Of a stretch of DNA of 64,000 bases, positions 7,503 through 17,758 are shown piece after piece. Below the pieces are notes generated by a model, which saw only the letters and a list, made by a program, of their open reading frames with translations, was not told the origin of the DNA and did no database searches. The stretch comes from Cytobacillus pseudoceanisediminis (lineage in GTDB: Bacteria; Bacillota; Bacilli; Bacillales; Cytobacillaceae): assembly GCF_023516215.1 (NCBI RefSeq), contig NZ_CP097349.1, positions 2,666,001 through 2,730,000 on the forward strand. Reading direction: 5' to 3'. The translations under genes and the position numbers were made by a program. The stretch's first letter is position 1; each line of letters begins with the position of its first letter.

Positions 7503-8547
7503 ATGATACAATCTGTGGTTCTTCAGTTTTCGGACTGCTGCATGAGCAGCGTTTTACAATTTTATGGGGAATAATAATGCGCTTTACAGGCTCCCGCGGG
7601 TTTTCAATTCTGTATATAAGGCTTCGGGCAGATTCAAATCCCAGATCGAATATATTGATATCGACAGAAGTTAGAGGAGGTCTGGACATTTCAGCCAGAA
7701 GCACATTATTAAAACTGATGATAGACATATCTTCAGGAACTTTTATACCCATTTCATCCAGAGTATTCAGGACACCCAATGCCATTAAGTCGTCGGCAAC
7801 CACAAGGGCGGTTGGAGGTTTTGTCAGGGAAATGAGTTCTCTGACAGCTTCCTGGCCTCCTTCTTTTAAGAATTCTTCATGAACAATATATTCATTTACC
7901 AGTTCAATTCCAGCATCCCTTAATGCTTTTTCATAGCCGAGCAGACGTTCAACTGTAACGGTTAGATTCAAGTTTCCGCCGACAAACGCAATTTGCTTAT
8001 GGCCCAGCTTAATCAAGTATTCCGTTACTTCTTTGGCTGCACGGAAATTATTATTATCCACGTAAGTGATTTCTTCTTCGTCCGAAAAAGGCTTGCCAAT
8101 AACAACAAATGGGAAATCCCTATCTTTTAAGAAGGCCAGAACTTTATCCTCCACTTTTGAATACAGCAATATCACTCCATCTACCCGGCCGCCCTGTACC
8201 ATTTGGACAACACCTTCATAGATCTCATCATCTGTTTTCCCGGTTGTCATATGGAGAGCATAATGCCTTTCATGGGCTCCCTCGCTCAGACCCCTAAGGA
8301 CAGTTGGAAAGAAGGGGTTCTGAAATACAACATCCGTAGAACTGGGCATTATCAGCCCAATTGCGCGGGTTGATTGGCTTGCAAGGCTTCGGGCAATAAA
8401 ATTCGGATGATATCCTAACTGTTCCATTGCTTCCCTGACTTTTTGCTTAGTTTTCTCGCTGATGCGAGGATTGTTGGCAATTACCCTTGAAACAGTAGAA
8501 GGCGCAACTTTTGCCATCTTTGCTACATCTTTAATTGTGACTGCCAA
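7501..8547 (-). CDS. malR: LacI-family maltodextrin operon regulator (MalR/MdxR-type)
   Basis: 348-residue LacI/GalR repressor. The N-terminal helix-turn-helix is TIKDVAKMAKVAPSTVSRVI, and the hinge helix ends SLASQSTRAIGLI. The periplasmic-binding-fold effector domain contains GRVDGVILL, FVGGNLNLTVTVERLLGY and ALVVADDLMALGVL. TTG 8547 is preferred because GGAGAGG lies nine bases upstream; a GTG three codons earlier (8556) is the alternative. It is the last gene of the maltodextrin cluster, downstream of the amylase. Palindromes of the LacI type near mdxF, mdxE and the neopullulanase gene are its likely targets. Effector (maltose or maltodextrin) is inferred from context. Confidence 0.85.
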   Translation of the reverse strand: MAVTIKDVAKMAKVAPSTVSRVIANNPRISEKTKQKVREAMEQLGYHPNFIARSLASQSTRAIGLIMPSSTDVVFQNPFFPTVLRGLSEGAHERHYALHMTTGKTDDEIYEGVVQMVQGGRVDGVILLYSKVEDKVLAFLKDRDFPFVVIGKPFSDEEEITYVDNNNFRAAKEVTEYLIKLGHKQIAFVGGNLNLTVTVERLLGYEKALRDAGIELVNEYIVHEEFLKEGGQEAVRELISLTKPPTALVVADDLMALGVLNTLDEMGIKVPEDMSIISFNNVLLAEMSRPPLTSVDINIFDLGFESARSLIYRIENPREPVKRIIIPHKIVKRCSCSSPKTEEPQIVS

Positions 8548-8667
8548 TAGAATCACCCTCTCCGTGAGGTCTCTGTTATTAATATTATAATCAAAACAGG
8601 TTTGATTTTCTTTCCTTTTTTAAACAGTTAACAGGAATAGGAAGAAGGGGAGGCTCTAATGCCAAAA

Positions 8668-10206
8668 TTACTCGGATTTCTTCTGTTTTGACCGCTTCCA
8701 TAAAAGATAGATAAAAATCATAAAGGCTGAATAAACTGCTGCAAGTGCTGCAATCAGCGGAATATTCAATCCCGATTTTTCTGCCAGAACATATACTTCA
8801 GCCTCTTCCCGGTCAATGATCATCTCATATTTTCCGTCTTTATCTCGGATGAGATCATCAGCAATCATGCCGCGAAGCTCTTTTCCTTCTTCTAATTGAG
8901 TGGAATCAAGTACCGCTTTCTGTGACTTTGTTGAATTATTGATCACAATAACCGTTGTTTCATCTTCGTAATTCCGTTTATAAACGGCAAAACCGTCCTT
9001 TTCCTCCAGCAGTTCCATGTCGCCCCTTGTTAAAGATGGCAGCATTTGCCTAACTTCCCCAAGTTTTGCGATATAATCAATCAGTTCTTTATCTGTACGG
9101 AAATCCATTTGCCTGCGGTTGTCAGGGTCCTCACCGCCATCCATAGCTATTTCACTTCCATAATAAACAATTGGAATCCCAGGTGTGGTATACATGTATG
9201 TTAAGGCAAGTTTCCACCTTGGACCCGGATGATGATTTTTTGTGATAGCATCCCGAGTGAACCTGACAGTATCATGATTATCCATGAAGCTTCCCATTAG
9301 ATAGGGATTTTCATAAAATGCCTTATTTCGGTCCCAGTTTGCAAAAAGCCAGCTTAACGATTTGTCAGGCTCTGCAAAGGCAGTTCTTAAATGATCATTT
9401 AAAGGATAATCAACAAAGCCGTCTATTCCTGTTTTTTCATATTCAGCAATATATTTTGGATCATCCGACCATACTTCCCCCAGCAAATAAAAGTCTTCTT
9501 TGACTGACTTTACATTTTTGGCGAATTCGGTCCAGAATGATTTTGGAACATGCTTTACAGTATCAAGACGATATCCATCAATATCCGTTTCTTCGATCCA
9601 CCACTTTGCTGCATCAATTAAATAGTTTTGTACCTCAGGGTTTTCCTGCTTTAAATCAGGGAGTCCATAAATCCAGCCATTTTCAATCTCAGATTGATTC
9701 GTCCAGTTGATGATATCTTGTTTTTCATGGAACCAGTCCTTTTTCCCGGGGTCATTAACCCATTCGTGATTGGTGCCCACATGATTTACAACAAAGTCCA
9801 AAATCACTTTCATATCTCTTTTGTGAGCTTCTTGGACTAACTGCTTGAATTCATCCATTGTGCCAAAGTGCTCTTCCGTGTTATAAAAATCTTTAATCCA
9901 ATAACCGTGATAGCCCTTCTCTTCATTATCAAAAACGGGAGTCAGCCAAATTGCGGTAAACCCCATATCTTTAATATAATCCAGGCGTTCTGTAATCCCC
10001 TTAAAATCTCCGCCATGATAAGCTTTTGGGTCCTGAACATCGACTTTAAAGTCATTGTTGGGATCTCCATTGCTAAATCGGTCAACCATTAAGAAATAAA
10101 ATGTTTCATCTTGCCATTTACGCTCTTCTTTTTCAGCTGCTCCTGCCGGCAGGGCATAAAAAAGAAGAAACGGGATTAAGATGAAGGTTATGATTCCTTT
10201 ATTCAT
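8668..10206 (-). CDS. Alpha-amylase (GH13), exported and membrane-anchored
   Basis: 512 residues. A signal peptide (IITFILIPFLLFYALPAGAA) is followed by a GH13 barrel. Catalytic regions: I DFVVNHVG, II GYRLDTVKHV (nucleophile Asp), III LLGEVWSD (acid Glu) and IV FMDNHDTVRF (stabiliser Asp). Residues about 478-500 form a C-terminal membrane span (IPLIAALAAVYSAFMIFIYL) followed by WKRSKQKKSE, so the enzyme should be held on the outer face of the membrane. The start is ATG 10206 behind AAGGAGGAGCGGCG; the frame is open for 14 more codons without such a site. It lies between malR and mdxG and should feed maltodextrins to the adjacent importer. Confidence 0.9.
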   Translation of the reverse strand: MNKGIITFILIPFLLFYALPAGAAEKEERKWQDETFYFLMVDRFSNGDPNNDFKVDVQDPKAYHGGDFKGITERLDYIKDMGFTAIWLTPVFDNEEKGYHGYWIKDFYNTEEHFGTMDEFKQLVQEAHKRDMKVILDFVVNHVGTNHEWVNDPGKKDWFHEKQDIINWTNQSEIENGWIYGLPDLKQENPEVQNYLIDAAKWWIEETDIDGYRLDTVKHVPKSFWTEFAKNVKSVKEDFYLLGEVWSDDPKYIAEYEKTGIDGFVDYPLNDHLRTAFAEPDKSLSWLFANWDRNKAFYENPYLMGSFMDNHDTVRFTRDAITKNHHPGPRWKLALTYMYTTPGIPIVYYGSEIAMDGGEDPDNRRQMDFRTDKELIDYIAKLGEVRQMLPSLTRGDMELLEEKDGFAVYKRNYEDETTVIVINNSTKSQKAVLDSTQLEEGKELRGMIADDLIRDKDGKYEMIIDREEAEVYVLAEKSGLNIPLIAALAAVYSAFMIFIYLLWKRSKQKKSE

Positions 10207-10300
10207 CGCCGCTCCTCCTTCATTTTTCAAGCCGCTGAGAGACTGCAATCCAGTTCAGTTCGCAGACTGCAGCGGCCAGTAAAGTTTCAGCCCTTTAAGA

Positions 10301-11143
10301 TTAGCCTTTTGTTCCCCCTGCCGTCAAACCAGATACAAAGTATTTTTGGAACATAAGGAACAGTGCAGCAATCGGAATGGCAATTAAAACAGAACCAGCA
10401 GCAAACTTTGTAAATTCATTTCCAAATTGCTTCGCAACCATTTCATACAATCCTACAGCCATTGTGAACTTTTCATCTGTTCTTAATAAAATTCTTGCAA
10501 GGATAAAATCCCCAAAAGGAGCTATGAATGAAAATAGCGCAACTACCGCAACAATTGGTTTTGCCAGCGGCATAACAATTTGCCAGAAGACACGCAGATG
10601 GCTCGCACCATCCATTTTCGCAGATTCATCAAGTTCTTTTGGAATCGTATCGAGATAACCCTTCATCAGCCAGGTATTCATTGGAATCTGTCCGCCGACA
10701 TACACAAGGATTAATCCAAGATGTGTATCAATTAAACCTGTTCTTGTCGCTAATACAAATATGGCAATCAGCGCTGCAAAGTTGGGTATCATTTGCAGTA
10801 TCAGGAAAGTTAATAATCCATTTTTCCTTCCGATAAAGCGGTAACGGGAAAATGAGTACGCAGTGAAGGATACTGTAATAACCGTTAAAATCATGGTCAA
10901 TGTACTTATTTTCAAAGAATTCCAGTACCATTTAACATAATTGGATTTATCTGAATCAAAAAGGTATTTGTAATGGTCTAATGTCGGATTTTCAGGAAAC
11001 ATTGTGGATCCCGACAAACTTTGGCCTGGATTTAAGGAAGAACCCACTACCCACAAAAGCGGATAAATCACAATAAAGCTCATCAAGGCAATGATGACAT
11101 AGGAAAAAGTCAGCCGGATAATTTTATTTTTCTTCATGCTCAT
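10301..11143 (-). CDS. mdxG: Maltodextrin ABC transporter permease MdxG
   Basis: 280 residues, six membrane spans, MalG class. The EAA loop that docks the ATPase is ELDESAKMDGASHLRVFWQI (about residues 170-190). The C-terminus FVSGLTAGGTKG is the MalG-type ending. It starts two bases after the mdxF stop, so the two are cotranscribed. No ATPase gene of the MsmK type is in this cluster; a shared ATPase encoded elsewhere is likely, as in B. subtilis. Confidence 0.92.
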   Translation of the reverse strand: MSMKKNKIIRLTFSYVIIALMSFIVIYPLLWVVGSSLNPGQSLSGSTMFPENPTLDHYKYLFDSDKSNYVKWYWNSLKISTLTMILTVITVSFTAYSFSRYRFIGRKNGLLTFLILQMIPNFAALIAIFVLATRTGLIDTHLGLILVYVGGQIPMNTWLMKGYLDTIPKELDESAKMDGASHLRVFWQIVMPLAKPIVAVVALFSFIAPFGDFILARILLRTDEKFTMAVGLYEMVAKQFGNEFTKFAAGSVLIAIPIAALFLMFQKYFVSGLTAGGTKG

Positions 11144-11145
11144 AG

Positions 11146-12428
11146 CTACATCAAATCCTCTTCTTGGAATGATTTTGTTCTTCTAAACTGCCATAGGGCT
11201 ACCGTGATGACTATGAGTGATAGGATCATGGTAACTGCAGCGGCTTTGCCGTATTGGGCAGAAGTCATTGTCAGTTTATAAATCCAGGATATAAGAATAT
11301 CCGAACCGCCGGCATTTTGGCCCGGAATGGCCGGTCCCCCGCCATTGAACAAGAAGATAACATTAAAGTTGTTGAAGTTGAATGTATACTGAGTAATGAT
11401 AATGGGTGCCGTTGCAAAAAGAACCAGCGGCAGAGTGATTTTTGTGAATTTCTGCAGGATCGTTGCACCATCCACTGTTGCAGCTTCATAAAGCTCATCC
11501 GGAATGGACTGCAGCACACCTGTTGTCATAGCAAAAATGAACGGGAATCCAAGCCATGACTGAATGAAAATTAATGCTAAACGTGTCCAATTTTCCTCTG
11601 TCATCCATGGAACAGGACCGATGCCAATTGCATCCAGAATCGTTTTATTAATCACACCAAATGTCTCATTGAACATCCCTGAGAAAATCAGGATCGATAT
11701 AAATGCAGGAACTGCCCAAGGGAGAATGAAAATTGTTCGGATAATCGCTTTCCCTTTAAGATCCTTCTGGTTAACGAGAATTGCCAGGAAAATACCCAGA
11801 GCTACCTGCAAAGAGGTAGCTACAAAAGTCCAGACTATTGTCCAGCCCATTACGCCAAAGAAGGTTTTTCTCCATAAATCCAGCTTGAAGATATCGATAA
11901 AATTCTGAATGCCAACCCAATCTACCAGTTTTGCAGGCGGAGAATGATATAGATCATAGTTTGTAAATGCAAGAAGAACTACGAATAAGATAGGAAAAAT
12001 AACTACGAAAACTAAGAGAAAAATCCTGGTGATATCATTAAATATGGAAAACCATTATCAAGGAGATTGTGGTACTGTTCCCTGACACTGTTTAATTTCA
12101 GCCCCAAATCACGTTTTTTTCCATTATTATATGCATCATAAATATTGAAAGCATATATGATAAGTCCCAATGCTGTTACAATCAGTGCGATAATTCCATC
12201 GATCAGGAGAAAAATTGAGTGGTCCAGAACTGGAATTTCCCCCAGTGTAATAAGTCCCCAGAATCCCCAATTTAGTGTGTCATAGAATGCTGCAAAGAAC
12301 GAAACAGTAAGAATTAAGAATATGGCACCTTTCACGAATTGTTTATTATAAAACTGTCCAAATCCAGGCAGGATGGATAATAGAGCAGCATTTCTTCCAT
12401 GATTGGATGTCATTTTTTTTGTTTCCAT
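11146..12428 (-). CDS. mdxF: Maltodextrin ABC transporter permease MdxF (frameshifted)
   Basis: MalF-class permease of about 427 residues, broken by one missing base in the run at 12019-12023. The first part begins METKKMTSNHG and carries the MdxF-specific N-terminal region LSILPGFGQFYNKQFVKGAIFL. After the break the frame continues LVFVVIFPILFVVLLAFTNY and contains the EAA loop ELYEAATVDGATILQKFTKI. RBS GGGAGGCC precedes ATG 12428. The MalF/MalG pair forms the channel that takes up maltodextrins delivered by MdxE. The break is most likely a homopolymer sequencing error. Confidence 0.88.
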
Positions 12429-12512
12429 ATGGCTGTGGCCTCCCTTTCTTTATAGGAGAAAGTATTTTCTATTATTATAATTCATTTCCAAAATAATAGC
12501 GGCTGTTTTTGT

Positions 12513-12524
12513 GCAAACGGTTGC
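12513..12524. promoter_or_regulatory. LacI-type operator upstream of mdxF
   Basis: Near-palindrome GCAAACGGTTGC, 85 bases upstream of the mdxF start, in the mdxE-mdxF gap. It has the central CG and arm spacing of MalR/CcpA-class sites and resembles the site at 14065-14077 read on the other strand. Confidence 0.55.
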
Positions 12525-12599
12525 TTTAAAGAGGAACAGGAAAGCGGCTTCTGCCGCTTCAATTTAAAGATATGAATGTATTAATTCTGAAGTTGATTA

Positions 12600-12663
12600 A
12601 CTGTCTAGCTCCAGACGACAGCGGCTCTTGGAGCTAAGCCGAAGCGGGCTCCTTCTGCTTTTT
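12600..12663 (-). repeat. Intergenic repeat family B, short copy
   Basis: Lies in the 299-base gap between mdxE and mdxF. Read on the minus strand it begins AAAAAAGCAGAAGGAGC and ends GGAGCTAGACAG, the end motif shared with the copies near 26.6, 42.8 and 45.6 kb. The rest of the gap holds the operator at 12513, a small GC-rich hairpin near 12534-12551 and the mdxE terminator. Confidence 0.5.
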
Positions 12664-12684
12664 TTGGCATTATATAAAAATGAT

Positions 12685-12712
12685 GGGCAATACCTCCTGG
12701 GAGGTACCGCCC
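12685..12712 (-). terminator. Terminator or attenuator after mdxE
   Basis: A 13-bp stem (12685-12697 with 12700-12712) sits just after the mdxE stop, followed on the minus strand by a T-rich stretch. It probably reduces read-through from mdxE into mdxF, giving more binding protein than permease. Confidence 0.75.
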
Positions 12713-12727
12713 TTTGTCTGTCAAGAT

Positions 12728-14020
12728 TTACTTGGCAGGGTGATTTGTTTCGATATTTGTTTTAATCGTTTTTACTGCATCGTCAAGTGCTGCCTTTGGT
12801 TCAGCTTTTCCTGTTGCAATCGTTTGAAGTGCAGAGGCCATTGGTCCCCAGACTTCAGCCATTTCAGGAATGTTTGGCATTGGAACAGCATATTGAGATT
12901 GCTCTGCGACTGCTTTTGCAGCTTCATTGTCTGCAATTACAGGATCTTCAATAAGAGATTTTACAGGAGGGATTTCCTGAGTTGTCTCGAAACGGATTTT
13001 TGAGTTTTCTTCATTTGTAATATGCTCAACAAATTTTGTTGCCCAATAAGGGTTTTTAGTGAATGCAGTTACATGCCAGCCTTTAACACCCATGAATGTT
13101 TTAACAGGCTCACCGTTAGGAAGCTTTGGCATTACAGAAACTCCAACATCAATTCCTGCATCCTTCATGCCTTGAAGTGCCCATGGACCATTCATAACAG
13201 AAGCAGCTTTTCCTTCATTGAATAAGCCATCCATTGCTGCTCCGCCACTTTCCCCGATGATTCCTTTAGGGAATAAGCCCTCACTGTACCATTTTTGAAT
13301 GAACTCAGCACCTTCAACAGCGCCTTCGTTGTTTAAGCCTACATCTTCACGGTCTAATGCACCGTCATTTTCCTTGAAAACATATCCGCCCATGCCAGCA
13401 ATAGGTCCGTGTGCGAAATAGAAGTTATCGAATAGAGCCAGGAATCCGTACTGTCCGCCAGCCGTCAATTCTTTAGCTTGAGTGTAAAGCTCATCCATTG
13501 TTTCAGGAGCTTTTTCCATTAATGCTTTATTATAGATGAATACTGGTGTTTCAGTTGCTTTTGGAAGACCATATAATTTTCCGTCAAACATTTGAGCAGT
13601 GATGGATGATTCTGTGAAAGTATCAAGAACACTGTCTTCTACCTGGATTTCCTGAAGAAGACCTTCAGTTACAACCTGGCCAATCTGGTCATGAGGAAGT
13701 GTAACAACGTCAGGTGCATTTCCCGCAGGTCCATCAAGTCTTAATTGGTCACGGATCTTATCTGCCATGCCCAACTCTTTAAATTCAACTTTAATTCCAT
13801 ATTCTTTTTCAAAAGACTCAATGGCAGGCTTTAAAGCTATGCCTTTATCTGTGTCTTCCCAAACTACTAATTTTTCCGGTTTTGGCTCTTCAGCCTGGTT
13901 TTCGCTTGTGCCGTTATCTTTATCTGTGTTTTCCGGCTGTGCCTCACGCTGAGGACCGCAAGCTGCCAGCATTCCGATCACTAATACCAGCATCATAAAG
14001 AAAGATAGTGACTTTTTCAT
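12728..14020 (-). CDS. mdxE: Maltodextrin-binding lipoprotein MdxE
   Basis: 430-residue solute-binding protein of the MalE/MalX family. The lipoprotein signal is MKKSLSFFMMLVLVIGMLAAC, with the lipobox Cys near residue 21. Family landmarks are KLVVWEDTDKGIALKPAIESF, APDVVTLPHDQIGQ and FMGVKGWHVTAFTKNPYWA. The start is ATG 14020 behind AAGGGGGC; the frame is open for 20 more codons without a ribosome site. It is the promoter-proximal gene of the mdxE-mdxF-mdxG-amylase-malR transcription unit and should sit on the outer membrane face to capture maltodextrins. Confidence 0.92.
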   Translation of the reverse strand: MKKSLSFFMMLVLVIGMLAACGPQREAQPENTDKDNGTSENQAEEPKPEKLVVWEDTDKGIALKPAIESFEKEYGIKVEFKELGMADKIRDQLRLDGPAGNAPDVVTLPHDQIGQVVTEGLLQEIQVEDSVLDTFTESSITAQMFDGKLYGLPKATETPVFIYNKALMEKAPETMDELYTQAKELTAGGQYGFLALFDNFYFAHGPIAGMGGYVFKENDGALDREDVGLNNEGAVEGAEFIQKWYSEGLFPKGIIGESGGAAMDGLFNEGKAASVMNGPWALQGMKDAGIDVGVSVMPKLPNGEPVKTFMGVKGWHVTAFTKNPYWATKFVEHITNEENSKIRFETTQEIPPVKSLIEDPVIADNEAAKAVAEQSQYAVPMPNIPEMAEVWGPMASALQTIATGKAEPKAALDDAVKTIKTNIETNHPAK

Positions 14021-14064
14021 GATATTGCCCCCTTTAAATAAATCTGTTGAGTAATGCAAAAAGT

Positions 14065-14077
14065 ACAACCGTTTGCA
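14065..14077. promoter_or_regulatory. LacI-type operator upstream of mdxE
   Basis: ACAACCGTTTGCA lies 45 bases upstream of the mdxE start and shares the AACCGTTTGC core with the mdxF-proximal site on the opposite strand. Confidence 0.5.
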
Positions 14078-14083
14078 CAAAAG

Positions 14084-14097
14084 TGTAAACGCTTTTA
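14084..14097. promoter_or_regulatory. CcpA cre-like site upstream of mdxE
   Basis: TGTAAACGCTTTTA matches the cre consensus TGWAARCGYTWWCW with one mismatch and lies next to the preceding operator. Carbon catabolite repression of the maltodextrin unit by CcpA would be expected. Confidence 0.6.
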
Positions 14098-14152
14098 TCT
14101 ATTTCTAAAAAATATGAGCGTTCACTTAAACTTTTACCCAATGAAACCGCTT

Positions 14153-14170
14153 AATGAAAACGATTGCACA
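14153..14170. promoter_or_regulatory. Possible LacI-type operator in the mdxE/neopullulanase gap
   Basis: AATGAAAACGATTGCACA carries the half-site CGATTGCA that recurs in the stronger palindrome at 14305-14318. The 317-base gap between the two divergent arms holds this, the sites at 14065, 14084 and 14305, and otherwise only AT-rich promoter-like DNA. Confidence 0.4.
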
Positions 14171-14299
14171 ATTTCTAATTTTTATTATACAAGGTTTTTG
14201 GGCTTTTACAACTACTTTTTTCTAAATATTTTTAAGCGAAAATTAATTTCAAAAGATTGATACTCATTTCTATACTATATTTTCATTTCTTTCATATGG

Positions 14300-16107
<1,808 letters not shown>

Positions 16108-16133
16108 GAAACCTGATTGAAGTAAGGAAAGTT

Positions 16134-16165
16134 CTTAAGGGCAAGACCTTAAGGCTTTTCTTTTT
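16134..16165 (+). terminator. Rho-independent terminator after neopullulanase gene
   Basis: A 7-bp stem CTTAAGG (16134-16140) with CCTTAAG (16147-16153), followed by a T-rich run at 16156-16165. Confidence 0.75.
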
Positions 16166-16232
16166 TCGTTTTTAATTGTCGTCGGCCCCTCCTATTTACA
16201 TGAAAATTTATTTACAAACAGGGAGAATAACC

Positions 16233-17582
16233 ATGACTAAGAACCAGAAAAAATTGACATTATTTGCATTAACCTGGCCGATCTTTATAGAAATATTGCT
16301 TCACATGCTTATGGGGAATGCTGATACGCTTATGCTCTCGCAATATTCGGATGAATCCGTAGCTGCAGTTGGTGTGGCAAATCAGATCCTTTCTCTCGTG
16401 ATCGTCATGTTTGGATTTGTTGCAACTGGGACGTCCATCCTTATTGCTCAAAATTTAGGTGCAAAAAATAATAAAACAGCTGCTGAAATTTCAATTGTCT
16501 CCTTAGGGGCAAACCTTGTATTTGGAATCATCTTAAGTATCCTTCTATATGTATCTGGCAAACCGCTGCTCCGGATGATGGATTTGCCGGTGGAACTTTT
16601 AAGCCAGGCAAACGCCTATTTGGTCATCGTTGGCGGCTTATCCTTTGTCCAGGCATTAATTATGACAATTGGAGCCATCATCAGAAGTTATGGGTTTACC
16701 AGAGATGTTATGTACATTACCATCGGCATGAACATATTAAATGTTATAGGCAATTACTTATTCATTTTTGGCCCATTCGGCTTTCCTGTATTGGGTGTAG
16801 AAGGAGTGGCGATATCCACTGTCATCAGCAGATTGATCGGATTTGCTGCTGCTGTCGCTTTCCTGCTTAGAAGAACAGAAAAAGCGCTTCCGTTCCGCTT
16901 ACTTTTCCGCTTTCCAAAAAAACATATCAAAAATCTTTTAAGAATTGGGATCCCTTCAGCAGGTGAACATTTATCCTATAATGGGTCGCAGATGGTCATT
17001 ACCATTTTCATCGCTGCTCTGGGTACAGAAGCTCTGACTGCAAAAGTTTATGCACAAAATATTATGATGTTCATTTTCCTTTTCAGTGTTGCCATCAGCC
17101 AGGGCACTCAAATCTTGATAGGCCATATGGTAGGTGGAAAGGATTATGAGGCAGCCTATAAAAGGTGCATGAAAAGTCTGCGCCTTGCCATCATGATTTC
17201 GTTCGGAACAGCCGTTATTTTCTCCTTATTCTCAGAAGAATTGATGGGCATATTCACTTCTAATCCAGACATCATAAAGATTGGCAGTGTTCTCATTCTT
17301 CTAACCATACTCCTGGAGCCCGGCAGATCGTTTAATTTGGTCGTCATTAACTCCCTCCGCGCAGCCGGCGATGTAAAATTCCCCGTTTATATGGGGATCC
17401 TGTCCATGTGGGGTGTAAGCGTCACCCTTTCCTATGTTCTTGGAATTCATTTTGGACTGGGACTTGCCGGCATTTGGATCGCTTTTATTGCCGATGAATG
17501 GCTTAGAGGATTACTCATGTTATGGCGCTGGAGATCCAGAGTCTGGGTTAACAAATCGTTTGTGTCATCAAAAGCAGTCTAA
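16233..17582 (+). CDS. yisQ: MATE family efflux transporter (YisQ-like)
   Basis: 449 residues, twelve predicted membrane spans in two similar halves, the MATE multidrug/Na+ antiporter layout. Visible: ALTWPIFIEILLHMLMGNADTLMLSQ at the N-terminus, the matching GIPSAGEHLSYNGSQMVITIF at the start of the second half, and RAAGDVKFPVYMG near span 11. ATG 16233 has AGGGAGAA upstream; earlier in-frame starts lack one. It faces asnO, as yisQ does in B. subtilis. The substrate is unknown. Confidence 0.88.
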   Translation: MTKNQKKLTLFALTWPIFIEILLHMLMGNADTLMLSQYSDESVAAVGVANQILSLVIVMFGFVATGTSILIAQNLGAKNNKTAAEISIVSLGANLVFGIILSILLYVSGKPLLRMMDLPVELLSQANAYLVIVGGLSFVQALIMTIGAIIRSYGFTRDVMYITIGMNILNVIGNYLFIFGPFGFPVLGVEGVAISTVISRLIGFAAAVAFLLRRTEKALPFRLLFRFPKKHIKNLLRIGIPSAGEHLSYNGSQMVITIFIAALGTEALTAKVYAQNIMMFIFLFSVAISQGTQILIGHMVGGKDYEAAYKRCMKSLRLAIMISFGTAVIFSLFSEELMGIFTSNPDIIKIGSVLILLTILLEPGRSFNLVVINSLRAAGDVKFPVYMGILSMWGVSVTLSYVLGIHFGLGLAGIWIAFIADEWLRGLLMLWRWRSRVWVNKSFVSSKAV

Positions 17583-17722
17583 ATAAGAAAAGCGGAAGCG
17601 CCTTGCTCACTGAGGAACGCAGACTAAATACGCCACGTCCTCCCAAAAGCTACCGCTTTCGGGTGTGCGATGTATCGCTGCGGCAGCTTTCCTTATCCTG
17701 CGGCAGCGTCTGCATGACCCCC
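17582..17722 (+). repeat. Intergenic repeat family B copy
   Basis: AAGAAAAGCGGAAGCGCCTTG at the left end, then about 120 bases (GCAGACTAAATACGCCACGT, CTCCCAAAAGCTACCGCTTT and onward to GTCTGCATGACC) that closely match the copy at 20327, three kilobases away. Together the two copies bracket asnO and yisN. Confidence 0.75.
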
Positions 17723-17730
17723 ATAATGAA

Positions 17731-17758
17731 AGCGGCAGTTAAGACTGCCGCTGTTTTT
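17731..17758. terminator. Bidirectional terminator between yisQ and asnO
   Basis: Perfect 9-bp stem AGCGGCAGT (17731-17739) with ACTGCCGCT (17744-17752), then T6. It ends the MATE transcript and lies directly after the asnO stop on the other strand. Confidence 0.85.
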
